Shown piece by piece: positions 21,369 to 33,800 of a stretch of DNA of 64,000 nucleotides (position 1 is its first letter; every line of letters starts with the position of its first letter). The DNA is taken from NCBI RefSeq assembly GCF_022581195.2, contig NC_061480.1:4798892-4862891 (forward strand), given 5' to 3'. The notes below the pieces were generated by a model that was given only the letters and a program-made list of their open reading frames with translations, did not search any database and was not told where the DNA came from. The stretch comes from Helicoverpa zea (taxonomy: Eukaryota; Arthropoda; Insecta; Lepidoptera; Noctuidae). The position numbers were made by a program, and so were the translations under genes.

Positions 21369-21425
21369 GGCGCGGATCCGAAAGGACCATTTTCAGGACC
21401 AGAAAATGGTCCTTTGGTCCGCGCC
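21369..21425. repeat. 57-nt perfect-arm hairpin (second copy)
   Basis: The arms match those at 19397-19453, with a few changes in the unpaired bases. Confidence 0.8.
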
Positions 21426-22058
21426 TGAAAAAGCAACGTGTCGCCCTTAATTTGGTGACCAGTGTAATGCTTTGGAAAAAAATTCCAGTGCATTTTAATG
21501 GTTGCTAAAACGAGTTGTCTTTGGCTTGAGACTATACTAGGGGTAACTGGGTCTATATTTGTTAAATATGGACACTGCTACTCCTCACAAGGGGAGGGGT
21601 GAAGAGGGGTTCACAAGAGCATTAGTAATGTGCGACACATTGCTGGTACTCTTAACACTAATTTACCTAAAATCGTCTACCACTCTTCTCCTTTCTGATA
21701 GCTATAAGAATAAGTTAAATAGACGGAAAATTTCGTGTAATAAATAGACATCAATTTTAACATCAATTTTAGCTTTTAAGAGCCACTAATGTGTTTTATT
21801 TCACCATTAGCTCCTTGTTAAACACTGGTAGTCAGCTGCATCCTGTTAGACTGGAAGGCCTCAACATAATTGGGAAAAGGCTCGGTCGATGATAGCGAGC
21901 TGCTTCAAGCTTGCAAATAAAAACTATACCCTATTCGCCGAGGTAAACCAACAAAGAACAACATTTTTAAAGATGGCGGGTATAACTCAATCGATGACAA
22001 AACGTCAAATAATGTAAAATGTACGCAGTATCTGTGGTCTACAATTTAGTAGTAGGTA

Positions 22059-22466
22059 TAAGAGCTCTGCCTCACTAGGACGCCATGGCGATGTCGCCGG
22101 CTACGTATCCAAGCAGTTAATATTGAAATGTATGGTACCTAACTCACTTGGCGCCAAATTGGAAGCGTGGCCACGATTTACAGTTCCCTACATGGCTTCT
22201 GGCTACTCTGGCAGCTTGGCGACGGTGCCACAGTTGCCACTATAACGTACACGGTAAAGCGCATCTCCCTCACTCAGCCGCCAGTGTTGTCGCCAATCAG
22301 CCGCCATTTTGTGACGCGCACTCGAGAAATATAGTACTTACTTGATTTAAACAACTGACTGTCGAGATGCCATGGCCATTCGACTTGGCGACCTGCGCTT
22401 GCCAGAAGTAGCCAGACCTGCGTCGCTGGCGACGTCGCCATGGCGTTTTAGTGAGGCAGAGCTCTA
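22059..22466. mobile_element. M3 inverted-repeat element (MITE)
   Basis: The ends TAAGAGCTCTGCCTCACTAG and its near complement enclose 408 bp without a real frame. A second copy lies at 62150-62553. TA at each end would fit Tc1/mariner-type target choice. Confidence 0.85.
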
Positions 22467-22829
22467 ATCATCGGCACGGATATTGAGCGCTCGGCGGAAG
22501 AGTGGGGATCGCTTTGCGCACCTTACACTTATGGCAAAAAAAAAACACACTCACCCTTTTATTATTTATTTATTCTTAAGTTCCCTACGTAATTTCATAC
22601 TGGCTCAATGATTTAGAGTAAGATTTTATATTGATTTATTGAATCGAGAAATGGAAATTGAGATGGAATTAGGTAATCAAAAGTGTTTCTAATTTAAAAT
22701 ATAGGTTAAATTTTCTAGTTTGACAAAAAAAAACTACTACGTACCTTGGTACTTTTCTTGTTAACATTTTTGACCTTGAATTTAATTTATTCTTTAATTA
22801 AATTAAAAACATGTTTTTTTTTAAGATAT

Positions 22830-23292
22830 AACAGGTGTGTCGTACCTAATCACATTAAATCCTATCACATATACTTTATGATATTCTATGGCGAATTGTA
22901 AAAAAATAACGTAATCCATTCAGTGGTTTAGCCACAGGAGTCATTTTTCGTTTTCATAATACCATATACATGTCAGTCATTACAAACAACTGAAATTCTC
23001 CCTTGATGTTGTAAATTATTTACAACATCATGTGTAAAGCAGAGATAAAGTTAGGAGTATCGAATGTTTTCACCAGTTGACAGCTGTCAGTTTTCAAGGG
23101 AGAATTTCAGTTGTTTGTAATGACTGACATGTATATGGTGTTCTTATTTTTGCACATTTTTATTCTATTTACTTTGTTCGAAAAATTCATTTTTTTATTT
23201 TTGTTTATTTTTATTTTTCCTTTATGTTAATCGACATATATTAACCAGTATACTAACGCATTTCATTTAATGTGATTATGAACAACACACCC
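22830..23292. mobile_element. M1 inverted-repeat element (MITE)
   Basis: Ends are GTGTGTCGTACCTAATCACA and the related complement TGTGATTATGAACAACACAC. An internal inverted pair (GTCAGTCATTACAAACAACT at about 22974 and its complement near 23107) gives a second fold-back. Other copies are at 57105-57513, 28065-28302 and 39095-39254. Confidence 0.85.
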
Positions 23293-23299
23293 GATATAT

Positions 23300-23671
23300 A
23301 TAAGGTGCTTTAATATTACCCGCCAGGACTTGAATGGGGGGTAGTATTGCGTTTATAGATTACAATAGTAAAGATAAAAATTGATTATTTGTCATATTTT
23401 CTTTTCATACAAAAAAAAAATAGGTATAAATTTGACTTAATTTATTCATTTAAACCATCCAGTAGAGTTGCGCGTTGCCACTCGTGCAGAACAGATAGAA
23501 AGAGATAGCAGTTGTTTTTATTGACGAAGCGACACTACGCGCGTAATTTGTGAACCACGTTATGCAGAGTAGAGCCACTGTTAATTTAACTTGTTTAATG
23601 TCTCAAATTAAATTGACTGTTCCGGGGAACGAAATTTTTTCACTAATGTAATATTAAAGCACCTTATATAT
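23300..23671. mobile_element. M2 inverted-repeat element (second copy)
   Basis: The left arm is intact (AAGGTGCTTTAATATTACCC). The right arm has lost about 50 bp and goes straight from CACTAATGTAAT to ATTAAAGCACCTTATAT. Confidence 0.8.
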
Positions 23672-24084
23672 TATAAAAATTGGTGTCAATCAAATTGGCT
23701 GGAAGTGTACCAGTCGTCGTGAGGTACGTCAATCGTAGCAAAGAACCAATCCCGAGTGACGGCTATGACGCGATGCGCTGCGAGCCAATCACCGCTTTAG
23801 CCCGCCCCCGCGCCTCACTTCATACCACCAAAGGGACTCAAAAATCACTTCTGCGCAGGTGAAGGTCAGCGTTCAATATCCGTGCCGATGATTATATTAA
23901 AATGCGTTCCTTGTTTGACAATCGAGTCTTTTAGGTTCTTTGACATGTAAACGAGTTAACACATATTTAATTAAAATTAAAAAAATAATTTACAGCATTT
24001 ATGATATTTGATTTCAATTAACTCTGATAGGATTACATAAGTTACACAGACATCGTTCTAAAATATCATTTCTAATGTTAAACT

Positions 24085-24810
24085 GTAGGTCCCGGCTGTC
24101 ATTGAACATCCTTGGCAGTCGTTACGGGTAGTCAGAAGCCAGTAAGTCTGACACCAGTCTAACCAAGGGGTATCGGGTTGCCCGGGTAACTGGGTTGAGG
24201 AGGTCAGGCAGGGCAGTCGCTTCTTGTACTCAGTTCTGGTACTCAGCTGAATCCGGTTAGACTGGAAGCCGACCCCAACATGATTGGGAAAAGGCTCGGA
24301 GGATGATAGTAGGGATGTTCCTCGGGAATAATATAACTTCCGAACAGTGAAAGAATTTTTCAAATCTTTTCTGTAGTTTCGGAGCCTCTAGGATATAAAC
24401 AAACATATGTTTTTTCTTTATTATATTAATATATAAGTAAAGATACGTACAGCTATAGATATGCCAATTTGCAAAAACCTGTATATTGTTATTTCCTTAG
24501 TAGAATTTCAAATGTGGTGACGAACTGACGTGTCTAAGGTTTCATATACATAATGTTATTTCATATATTAATAGTGTCGTGTTTATGCAGTTTTTTCGTG
24601 GAAAGCGAGTATTTAAATTTAGACGAAGGTAGGTTCAACTATGTTAATTTTAGTTTTTAACCCAATGGGTATGGATTTCAAAGTATGACTGTGTTTCGGA
24701 TGGCACGTTAAACTGTAGGTCCCGGCTGTCATTGAACATCCTTGGCAGTCGTTACGGGTAGTCAGAAGCCAGTAAGTCTGATACCAGTCTAACCAAGGGG
24801 TATTGGGTTA
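24085..24810 (+). repeat. two SINE-A 3' parts around the first exon of protease gene 1
   Basis: Positions 24085-24310 and 24695-24810 carry CGTTAAACTGTAGGTCCCGG-type SINE-A body sequence. The first lies upstream of exon 1 and the second in intron 1. Confidence 0.75.
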
Positions 24811-27800
24811 ATAATAAATATAATAACAGTTAGGTACCTAACCTCTTGTATGGCCGGTGCGCAGATCTACGTGAGACACAATTGATTTTCTATTGTTCTC
24901 TAATTAGCGGCATACAAGAGGTTATTCTATTGAGGCATTAATGTAAACAGTAGTTTATTTTTTTAAATATTTTTTTTTATGGTTTATTAAACATTTATTT
25001 ACATAGATATATTAACATATTTACAATACATATAAAAAAAAACTATCCTAGTAAAAAAAAACAAAAAAAAAATATTAGGTTCCTGTTATAGGATAGTTTT
25101 TTATATGTATTGTAAAAATGTTAATATCTATGTAAATAAATGTTATATATTTATTTGTGTAAATAGTCTATTGTTTCCCTATAGTTATGTACCTAGCCAA
25201 AAAGAGTAGATATATTTACTACGCGAAAGTTCTCAGACGTTTTAGTCGGGTGAAAGTTGACCCGATTCTTTTTTTAAAGAAAATCTTGTTTCCAATCAAA
25301 GTTTTCAGTCAGTCTGATACCGGCTAAATACCTGATCTTTATAATGTGCGTACTACCATTCATCTTCATACTGATTTATGAGTCCAAACAATTTATCGGC
25401 CGACTAAAAATTCTAAAGTCCGTATTTACTTTAAATAATTTTATGTCAATATTCTCAGTTTGAAAACAAAACTGGTTATCATTTTGGACAAAGAACCTAA
25501 TTATCCTTTTTGATTTTTTTCTTGTTTTGATCAGGTATTAGGTAGAAACGTGTTTTTTAGTTATTTATCACATTTTCCTCATAAACACGATTGCATTTAT
25601 TTACATATTTCTTAGACATTACAGCATTAAGGCTCTCATTTGAATCATCATCATCCTCCGAGCCTTTTTCCCAACTATGTTGGGGTCGGCTTCCAGTCTA
25701 ACCGGATTCAGCTGAGTACCAGAGCTTTACAAGAAGCGACTGCTTATCTGACCTCCTCAACCCAGTTACCCGGGCAACCCAATACCCCTTGTTTAGACTG
25801 GTGTCAGACTTACTGCCTTCTGACTTACGTATTTTATATTTAATGCGCTTAGGTACACACTTGTTCAATTATAATGTCACATATTAAAATGTGGATTTAA
25901 TCCAATAATGTATTTAATTAAATCCAATGAAGTATAAAACGTCATTATGACTAATTTTCGAATTATTATTGTTCTTGTTACCTAAGCGACGATTGGTACT
26001 TGCCTGACCTAGAATCGAACACAGACTCATACTTGAGAGGTTGGTTCTTTACCCACTAGGCCACCACGACTGTTCACAGAAAGTTGAAATTATTATTCTT
26101 TTGTTTTCAGGGTCCTACTGCGAATGGGATACATTTCAGGGACGCTGTGCCAATGTATATAGATGTTTGAGTACTATACTCGATAAAAAATACAATAAGC
26201 AGGCACCGGTATGTAATACTATTATGTGTATGTTTTTCTATTTCTACAAAAACTATTTTATAATCATCGGCACGAATCTTGAGCACTGACCTTCACCTGC
26301 GCAAAAGTCATTTATTTGGTCCCTTTTGTGGTATGTAGTGAGGGCGGGCTTAAGCGGTGATTAGCCCGCAGTGCATCGCGTCATAGCCGTCACTCGGGAT
26401 TGGTTCTTTGCTAATAAATCACTTCTCCGCAGGTGAAGGTCAGCGCTCAAGATTCGTGCCGATGATTTTACATGTCGGTGGGCACGCTCTAAAACTATAC
26501 CTACCTTCACTAAACAGCATCATATTTTTAACACGCTTATATTAGCTTCACTTGTAACTATGTATGTAAGAAAATCTTGGAATCTTAATTTGACCCACTT
26601 CCCGGTCTTCGATTAGGATGAAATTTTGCACACGCTCTGAGTTCTGATGACAATACATGACTAGCTAAGAAACGTCAAGTTCTGATGACAATACATGACT
26701 AGCTAAGAAACGTCATTACAAATCCGAATAATCGAAAAGTTTTAGTGCGTGCTAAAAGCGTTTTTTTTTTTTTGTATTTTAAACTATACTTTTTTATGTT
26801 TTGTAGTTGCTTGAGAAATAGGCAAGTAATGGGTAAGGCGTGTGCTAGCCGACATAGTTAATACAAATACAAAAATAGTTTATTATATAGTAAATAATTT
26901 ATATAGTAAATAGTTTATTTTATATAGTTGAATATTTAAGTTTTTTTTTCGGATATTCGGATAAGATTCTGACCGTCTTCATTTGTCTTTTTATTCCATT
27001 TCTATTAAGTTTCTATTTTCTATTTTTGTAATTGCTGATGACATGCGATGTCCTCCTAGCCGATTATCGGCTACGGCGGCTGTTCTCATGTAAGGAGATC
27101 AGCCAACTGCGCAGGACATATTATAGTGCACAAGGATTTGCGCAGACACAGGTGCACTTCCTATTCCTTCACTCTCATAGCCCGATGGGACGGCAATCCG
27201 ACACGACCGGAAAGAGATTAGGCGCAGGACCGACATTTACGTGCTCTCCGATGCACGGGTGTATCAATCACCAATTTCCAGGCTCCGGGCTGCTTTGTGA
27301 AAGTCACATGACATGTACGTTTCGTTATACAGCCTCAAAATTATATGACGTTGCTATGAGAAGAAGTTCCTTGCAACAGCGCCATCTAGCCAGCAACTAT
27401 GAAAACAATAAATAAAAAGAAAGTCCCTTACTGAAATATTGTTCTATTCTATTCTATTTTTCGTTTCTGGCAATCAATGCCGTCGATGTTGATGTCGACG
27501 ATTCTGCCACTGACAAGTGATATGAGAAGCATGAAATATTGTTATTCTTGCAGATATGTGCATTCGAGGGTAAAACGCCGATAATATGCTGTACGGACTG
27601 CGAACTAGTTGACGATTTGAGGTAACAGCACTTCACTTTTCATAAGAACCTCATCTGAGCCTTTTCCCAACTATGTTGGGGTCGGCTTCCGCATGCAGCT
27701 GAGTACCAGTGTGCCACAAGGAGCGACTGCCCTATCTGACCTCCTCAACCCAGTTACCCGGGCAACCCAATACCCCTTGGTTAGACTGGTGTCAGACTTA

Positions 27801-30800
27801 CTGGCTCCTGACTACCCGTAACGACTGCTAGAGTTGTTCAATGTCTGCTATTCGGCTATTGGCTGATAATCGGCTGAGAGACCTTTATTAAGTTTTTTTT
27901 ACAGAAAAATCATAATAGATGACAAATTGGGTTTTCTTTATAAAACTGGACAGAAAGCTGAAGATGGTAAGTTTGATAAATAATTATAAAATATATCTAA
28001 TCACAATCAATGATTAGTACAAAAGAAAGAATAAAATAAAATATATTTTTTTTGTCAAACAAAGTAAAAGAATAAAAATGTACGAGAATTAGAACACCAT
28101 ATAAGAAGCAGTCATTACAAAATAGAAATTCTCCCTTGAAAATTGACAGCTGTCAACTGGTCAAAACATTCGATACTCCTTACTTTATCTCTGCTTTACA
28201 CATGATGTTGTAAATTATGAAAACGAAAAATGATTCCTGTAGCTAATAGGAGCCTCGTTTATGTGATAGGATTTAAAGTGATTAGGTACGACACACCCTA
28301 TATAAGGTAGAATATGTCTGTCTGAGTAAATGTGCATGTACATTTACCATGTAAATATAGCGGAGATGCCATAAGGAAGGTAGGTCAGGCGCCTTCTTGT
28401 AGCTCAAGCAACGTGCGGTAGTGATCAGTTACTAGAACTAACGAGACGTTCGGGTTCCTTGTCAAATCAAAACCAATCTGTCAAAGATTGGTTTTGATTG
28501 ATTGGTGATTTTATTTTGAAAATACTGGGTGGGTTTCACGGAAGGCGTGTGAAAGCTGATCAAGTAACGTACCTCGTTCCCTGAACACCCGAATTTTGGC
28601 GCGTTACTTTCTTAGGAGATTTGTGTTATGACTGCTGGTCTCGGCTTCAATTTATAAATCGGGTGTGTTGTACCTAATCAATATAAAACATTGGTGAAAG
28701 GTTCTTCTAGGCTACACCTACAGACAGACATGTGTTGCTGGGGAGTTTGTTGCGCCACTTCTTCTTCCCAGCAATAACACATAGGAAGTGGTGAAGGGTG
28801 GGCGTTTTGGGGGCCGTCTTTTGTAAATTTCTGACGTTAAAAAACTGCTGTTTTGCAGCCAAGTTTGAGTAAACAGTTTTTGGTTTCGATTTTGAGTAAT
28901 TTCGTTCTTCAAGACAGACACACACAAGCATGGGACCCCGCTCTCGTGAGATAAAACATGTTTAGGGTCCGTTCAGACAGACCGGCTCGGAGAGGAGAGC
29001 AAATTCTTAACACGTTGAAAATCGAGTACCTACTTAGTATTTGTAGTAAGATTTATTTTTGCATGTGCACTGTTTTTGTAATTGAGAATGCTCGAAGGTG
29101 CTTGGTGTGAAATTATAACAGGACCGGCTCCGATCGCGTACTTATTCTCGGTCTTCAGACGTTTGGCTCCGATTGCATCTGACGCAGCCGACCCACACAT
29201 GGTGAGGATCTTTAACTTATCTCCCGAGTCTTTTCCCAACTATGTTGGGGTCGGCTTCCAGTCTAACCGGATGCAGGTGAGTACCAGTGTGCCACATGGA
29301 GCGACTGCCTATCTGATCTCCTCAACTCAGTAACCCGGACAAGCCAATACATTTGGTAAGTATCATTGTAAGACTTTTTGGCTTCTAACAGCCGGGAGCC
29401 ACCAATTTATAATGCTTTCCGGTACAACGGAAGAACTCGTCATGACTAGATGGTCACCCATCCTCGGACCAACCGCGCCCAGCGATGTGATATGGTGCTA
29501 TATATAGTATTTTTTGTATGCCACTACACATAATCCACGATATGCTTAAAGTTTATGAAAGTTGAAAAAAAAAACCGGCCAAGTGCGAGTTGGACTTGCG
29601 CACGAAGGGTTCCGTTAAATTGGGCGTGATCAGTTAGTAGGACTAGCGAGACTTTTGGGTTCCATGCCAGATCAAAACCAATCTGTCAAAGATCTTGACT
29701 GATAGGTGTTATTTTTTTAATGATGGGTAGGTTCTAAGGTTTTAAGGTTCTAAGGCTGGCGTGTAAGGGCGGAGCTAGTAACGTTCCTCGTCCCCCGAAC
29801 ACCCGCGTTTTGACGACGCTAATTTCTTAGGGATCTGCCAGACAGAGAGTGGTCGCGTGATCGAGCGTTCTGCGTTCGAGCTCTACTACTATAGTTATCA
29901 GCACGAATCTTGAGCTCTGACCTTCACCTGCGCAGAAGTAATTTATTGGGTCCCTTTTGTGGTATAAAGTGAGGCGCTGGGCGGGCTAAAGCGGTGATTG
30001 GCCCGCAGTGCGTCGCACTAACGTAGATTTGAGCAATTTAGCTGGCCAAAAGTCTTTTTTTTTTAAATAAAGGTTATCATCAAATTGTGGGTAAAATGGA
30101 AAGAGGAATACCCCAGCAATAAGAATTTACCACATCTACCTACCAAACATGCGATATGCGCTTGCACCAGGAGTTGGAACTTGACCTTAGTGCAAATTTT
30201 ACGTTATACGTTTTTAGAGATCTCGGTAGACGGTATTAAAGAAAAATTATTTTTGTGCTATCTAATTGATATTAAGCAACTTTTATGATGGATTCGAGTT
30301 GTGTAGGTAACAGTTATTATATTTTAATATATTTTAAGTGTGATCACTTAATTTTTTATAGTATTATTTCAATTTTAAAAGAGGGTGTGTAAGCAAAATA
30401 TTTTTTTAGTAATTTTCTTGTTTAAACACAATTTTGTTATATTATCGCGTTCGACCGCGTAACATTTTTTTTAGTTTTAGATATTTGACATATTAAACTA
30501 GCTTACGACATATTTTTTGGCTGCGGATAGCTGCGGATGTCCGACTTACAGGCTTTTTAAGATTTGAAGCTCATACAAAAATAAAATACTTTTTTCTTTA
30601 AAATGTCACAAAGTGCATTTTTTTTTGTTTTGAGTACCTCTGGCGTAAAAATAGTGACCCTACGTTATATTTACAATAAAATACAATAGCAAGATCTGAC
30701 TAATTTGGAAGAAAAACTAAATTACCTAGGAAACTAACTTTTGACCTATTAGGGTGACACACCTGATAATATAAGCAGTTTTAAACAAAGATTTGCATAT

Positions 30801-33800
30801 TTTAAAATAGCTACGAAAGTAAAAAACTGAAACTGTAAAAAAAATCCTTAAAACTAATGAGAATTGGTTAAGCAGAACATTTGAACGCCCGACAAGTGTT
30901 GGAAATCGACCGGGGCGGCCATCTAAATCACTTAAAGATTGTAGTGAGAGGACTAAACGAAGGAAAACTAAAGAAATACGAAACTGAAGAAATGTGACCA
31001 ACAAAAAAAAAACATCAAAACAAGATTATTTTGCCCTGAAACAATAAAATATGCTACTACCAGCTGAATCAAACACAGAGTCTGATATATCAGAGGCAGA
31101 AAGTGAGGAATAAAAAAATATTATTTTTTTTTTACTACATTACATATTATTTTGAAATAGATATAATAAAAAATATCATAACTACTTTTAAAATGAAAAT
31201 ATATGATACTCTACATTAAAAAAAAATATTTACGGTTTTTTTCAATAAAACATGCTTATTATCAAAATACAATGCTTAAATAATATAAATAATAAAATAA
31301 TGATAAAATAAAGATAGAAAAAACGAAATACATTGTAAAATATTTTTGGCCGCCTAAATTGGTCAAATCTACGTATGTGCGTCGCTTCATAGCCGTCACT
31401 CGGGATTGGTTCTTTGCTAATAAATCACTTCTGCGCAGTTGTAGGTTAAAGCTCAAGATTCGTACCGATAACTATACTACTTCTGTTTGACCGACGCGGT
31501 CAGAAAGCTTTCTGTATGTATATTTATGTGACGTTATATGACACAAAGGATGCAAAACTGCCGTTACCGCTCCCTGCTTGATAGATCCTTTAAAAGATTT
31601 CGCGTTCTGACATCTCTGCTAGTCATTTTGTTTTCCGTGGTGTAAATGTATGGTATATGCACATTGTCTTTGTGTGCGTAAGCTCGGGAGCGTTCAGTAG
31701 TAGTCGAGTCATCGTGCTATACAATCAATGTGCATGTATACATACATACCACACAATACATACACAGAACCAAAGTCATCGACATAGCCCACCAAATCAG
31801 CAAGCTGAAGTGGCAGTGGGCTGGCCATATTAGCCGAAGAACCGATAACCGTTGGGGTAAACGAGTTCTAGAGTGGAGACCACGCCTCGGCAAACGTAGT
31901 TTAGGACGTCCTCAGGCACGGTGGAGTGATGACTTGCGCAAGACGGCTGGCAGGAGCTGGATGCGAGAAGCCGAAAATCGATCTCAGTGGCGTGCACTTG
32001 GAGAGGCCTATGTCCAGCAGTGGACTGCGATAGGCTGATGCTGATGACATACATACACAAGTAAAGCACACCCGCTTTCGTGAGGTAAAGCATCTAAATT
32101 CAGAGTGCGGCGATTTTGTGCAAGCTGTAAAGACACGTCTCAGGTTTTAGGGTTCAGTACCCAAAGGGTAAAACGGGACCGTGTTTTCGCTCCTCTGCCC
32201 GTCCGGACGTATGTCACCGGGCTGTATCTCATAAACCGCGATAGTTAGAGAGTCGAAATTTTTACAGATGATGTATTTCTGTTGCCGCTATAACAACATA
32301 TACTGAAATCTAGAGTAAAATAAATATTTTGGGGGCTCCCGTAAACGTGTTTTTTTTGCTAATTTTTGCTCGATATCGATAACGCGCCTGACCTATTCTT
32401 ATGGTGTCTCCGCTATATTTCCTTATTCTGTTTACACACAGATGGGTCCCCGCTTTCTGAGATAAAACATGTTTAATGTATTACATTTCAGCTTGTACCA
32501 GGTTTAAGCAGATCGTTGACTATAGATGCAAGCATGACGACTCCTACGATTGGTCGTATTCACTGAGTTATCGATTTGACAACCCTTGTAGGAACGTTTC
32601 ACTTTTTAAATCGCGAGGATCCTTTTTCAGCCAAGGAAGATCGGCTAAAAGATACGAATACCCACACATGGTGAGAATCTTTAACTTAACCAGCATTATC
32701 TCCCTAGTCTTTCCAATTACGTTGGAGTCGGCTTCCAGTCTAAACGGATGCAGGTGAGTACCACTACCTATCTCATCCTCCGAGCCTTTTCCCAACTATG
32801 TTGAGGTCGCCTTCCAGTCTAACCGGATTCAGCTGAGTACCAATGCTTTACAAGAAGCGACTGCCTATCTGACCCCCTCAAACCAGTTACCAGGGCAACC
32901 CACTACCCCTTGGTTAGACTGGTGTCAGACTTACTAGATTCTGACGGGTGTAACGACTGTCAAGGATGTTCAATGACAGCCGTACAGTACAGTACCACTG
33001 TATATCTGATCTCCTCAATTCAGTAACTCAGGCAAGCCACAAAACCTTTGGTAAGTATCCATCCACGGACTGACGGTATTTTTAACACGCTTATATTAGC
33101 TTCACTTGTAACTATGCATGTAAGAATGTCTTAAAGTCACCTGGCAATGCAGCCAGTCTTCTGGGCACGTTTCCGGAGGACAGTGATGCGGAGGAATAGG
33201 TACTTCGATGCCTAATTAGTGTTCTTTTGTATATGTTTTTATGTTTTGTATATGCAGTATTTTATTTCTAGTATTGTATATAGTACTTTTATTTAGTAAA
33301 GTTATGGTTTTATTTATTTACATAGTAAAGTAGTAGTAAAGTAGTTTAAGTTTGTAAATATAGAAAGTCTTGGAATCTTAATTTGACCCACTTCCCGGTC
33401 TTCGATTAGGATGTTGAACACGCTCCGAGTTCCGATGACAATGCATGACCAGTAGGCCATAGTTTTTTAAACTATGTCATTATATCTCGCTTGCTACGCA
33501 TGATCCTTGTTATGCTTAAAGCTTATGAAAGTTGAAAAAAAATATACTAAGTATATTTCTCGCCAATCTTAATGTCGGCTCGCAGCTAACTTGCAAAAAC
33601 ATAGACGAGCCTAAACAACTTGCAAAACGCTGCACTCTTATACATAGATGCTTTACCTCACGAAAGCGGGTGTGCCTTACCTATGTCTATAGATACATGA
33701 AATGTTGGTTCTTTACCCACAAAGCCACCACGACTTTTTTTACTCAAAAGGTGAAAACTATTTTTTTTCAGCTTGCACAAGGTTTAAGCATACTTTGAAT

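Larger units (their letters stand above)
19956..21895 (+). repeat. tandem duplication, unit 2
   Basis: This is the second copy of the unit starting at 17520. It has its own exon A (20239-20412), exon B (20599-20719), exon C start (21205) and hairpin (21369-21425). The exon B donor and acceptor are unchanged. Confidence 0.85.
22468..23897. repeat. M4 element broken by M1 and M2 insertions
   Basis: The left end ATCATCGGCACGGATATTGA and right end TCAATATCCGTGCCGATGAT are M4 termini. Between them sit complete M1 (22830-23292) and M2 (23300-23671) copies. Several short frames here have no gene content. Confidence 0.7.

Noticed and set aside
28690..28931. Overlapping minus-strand frames repeated near 7.5, 28.8 and 46.9 kb
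   Set aside because: They read through a retroelement tail repeat on the wrong strand.
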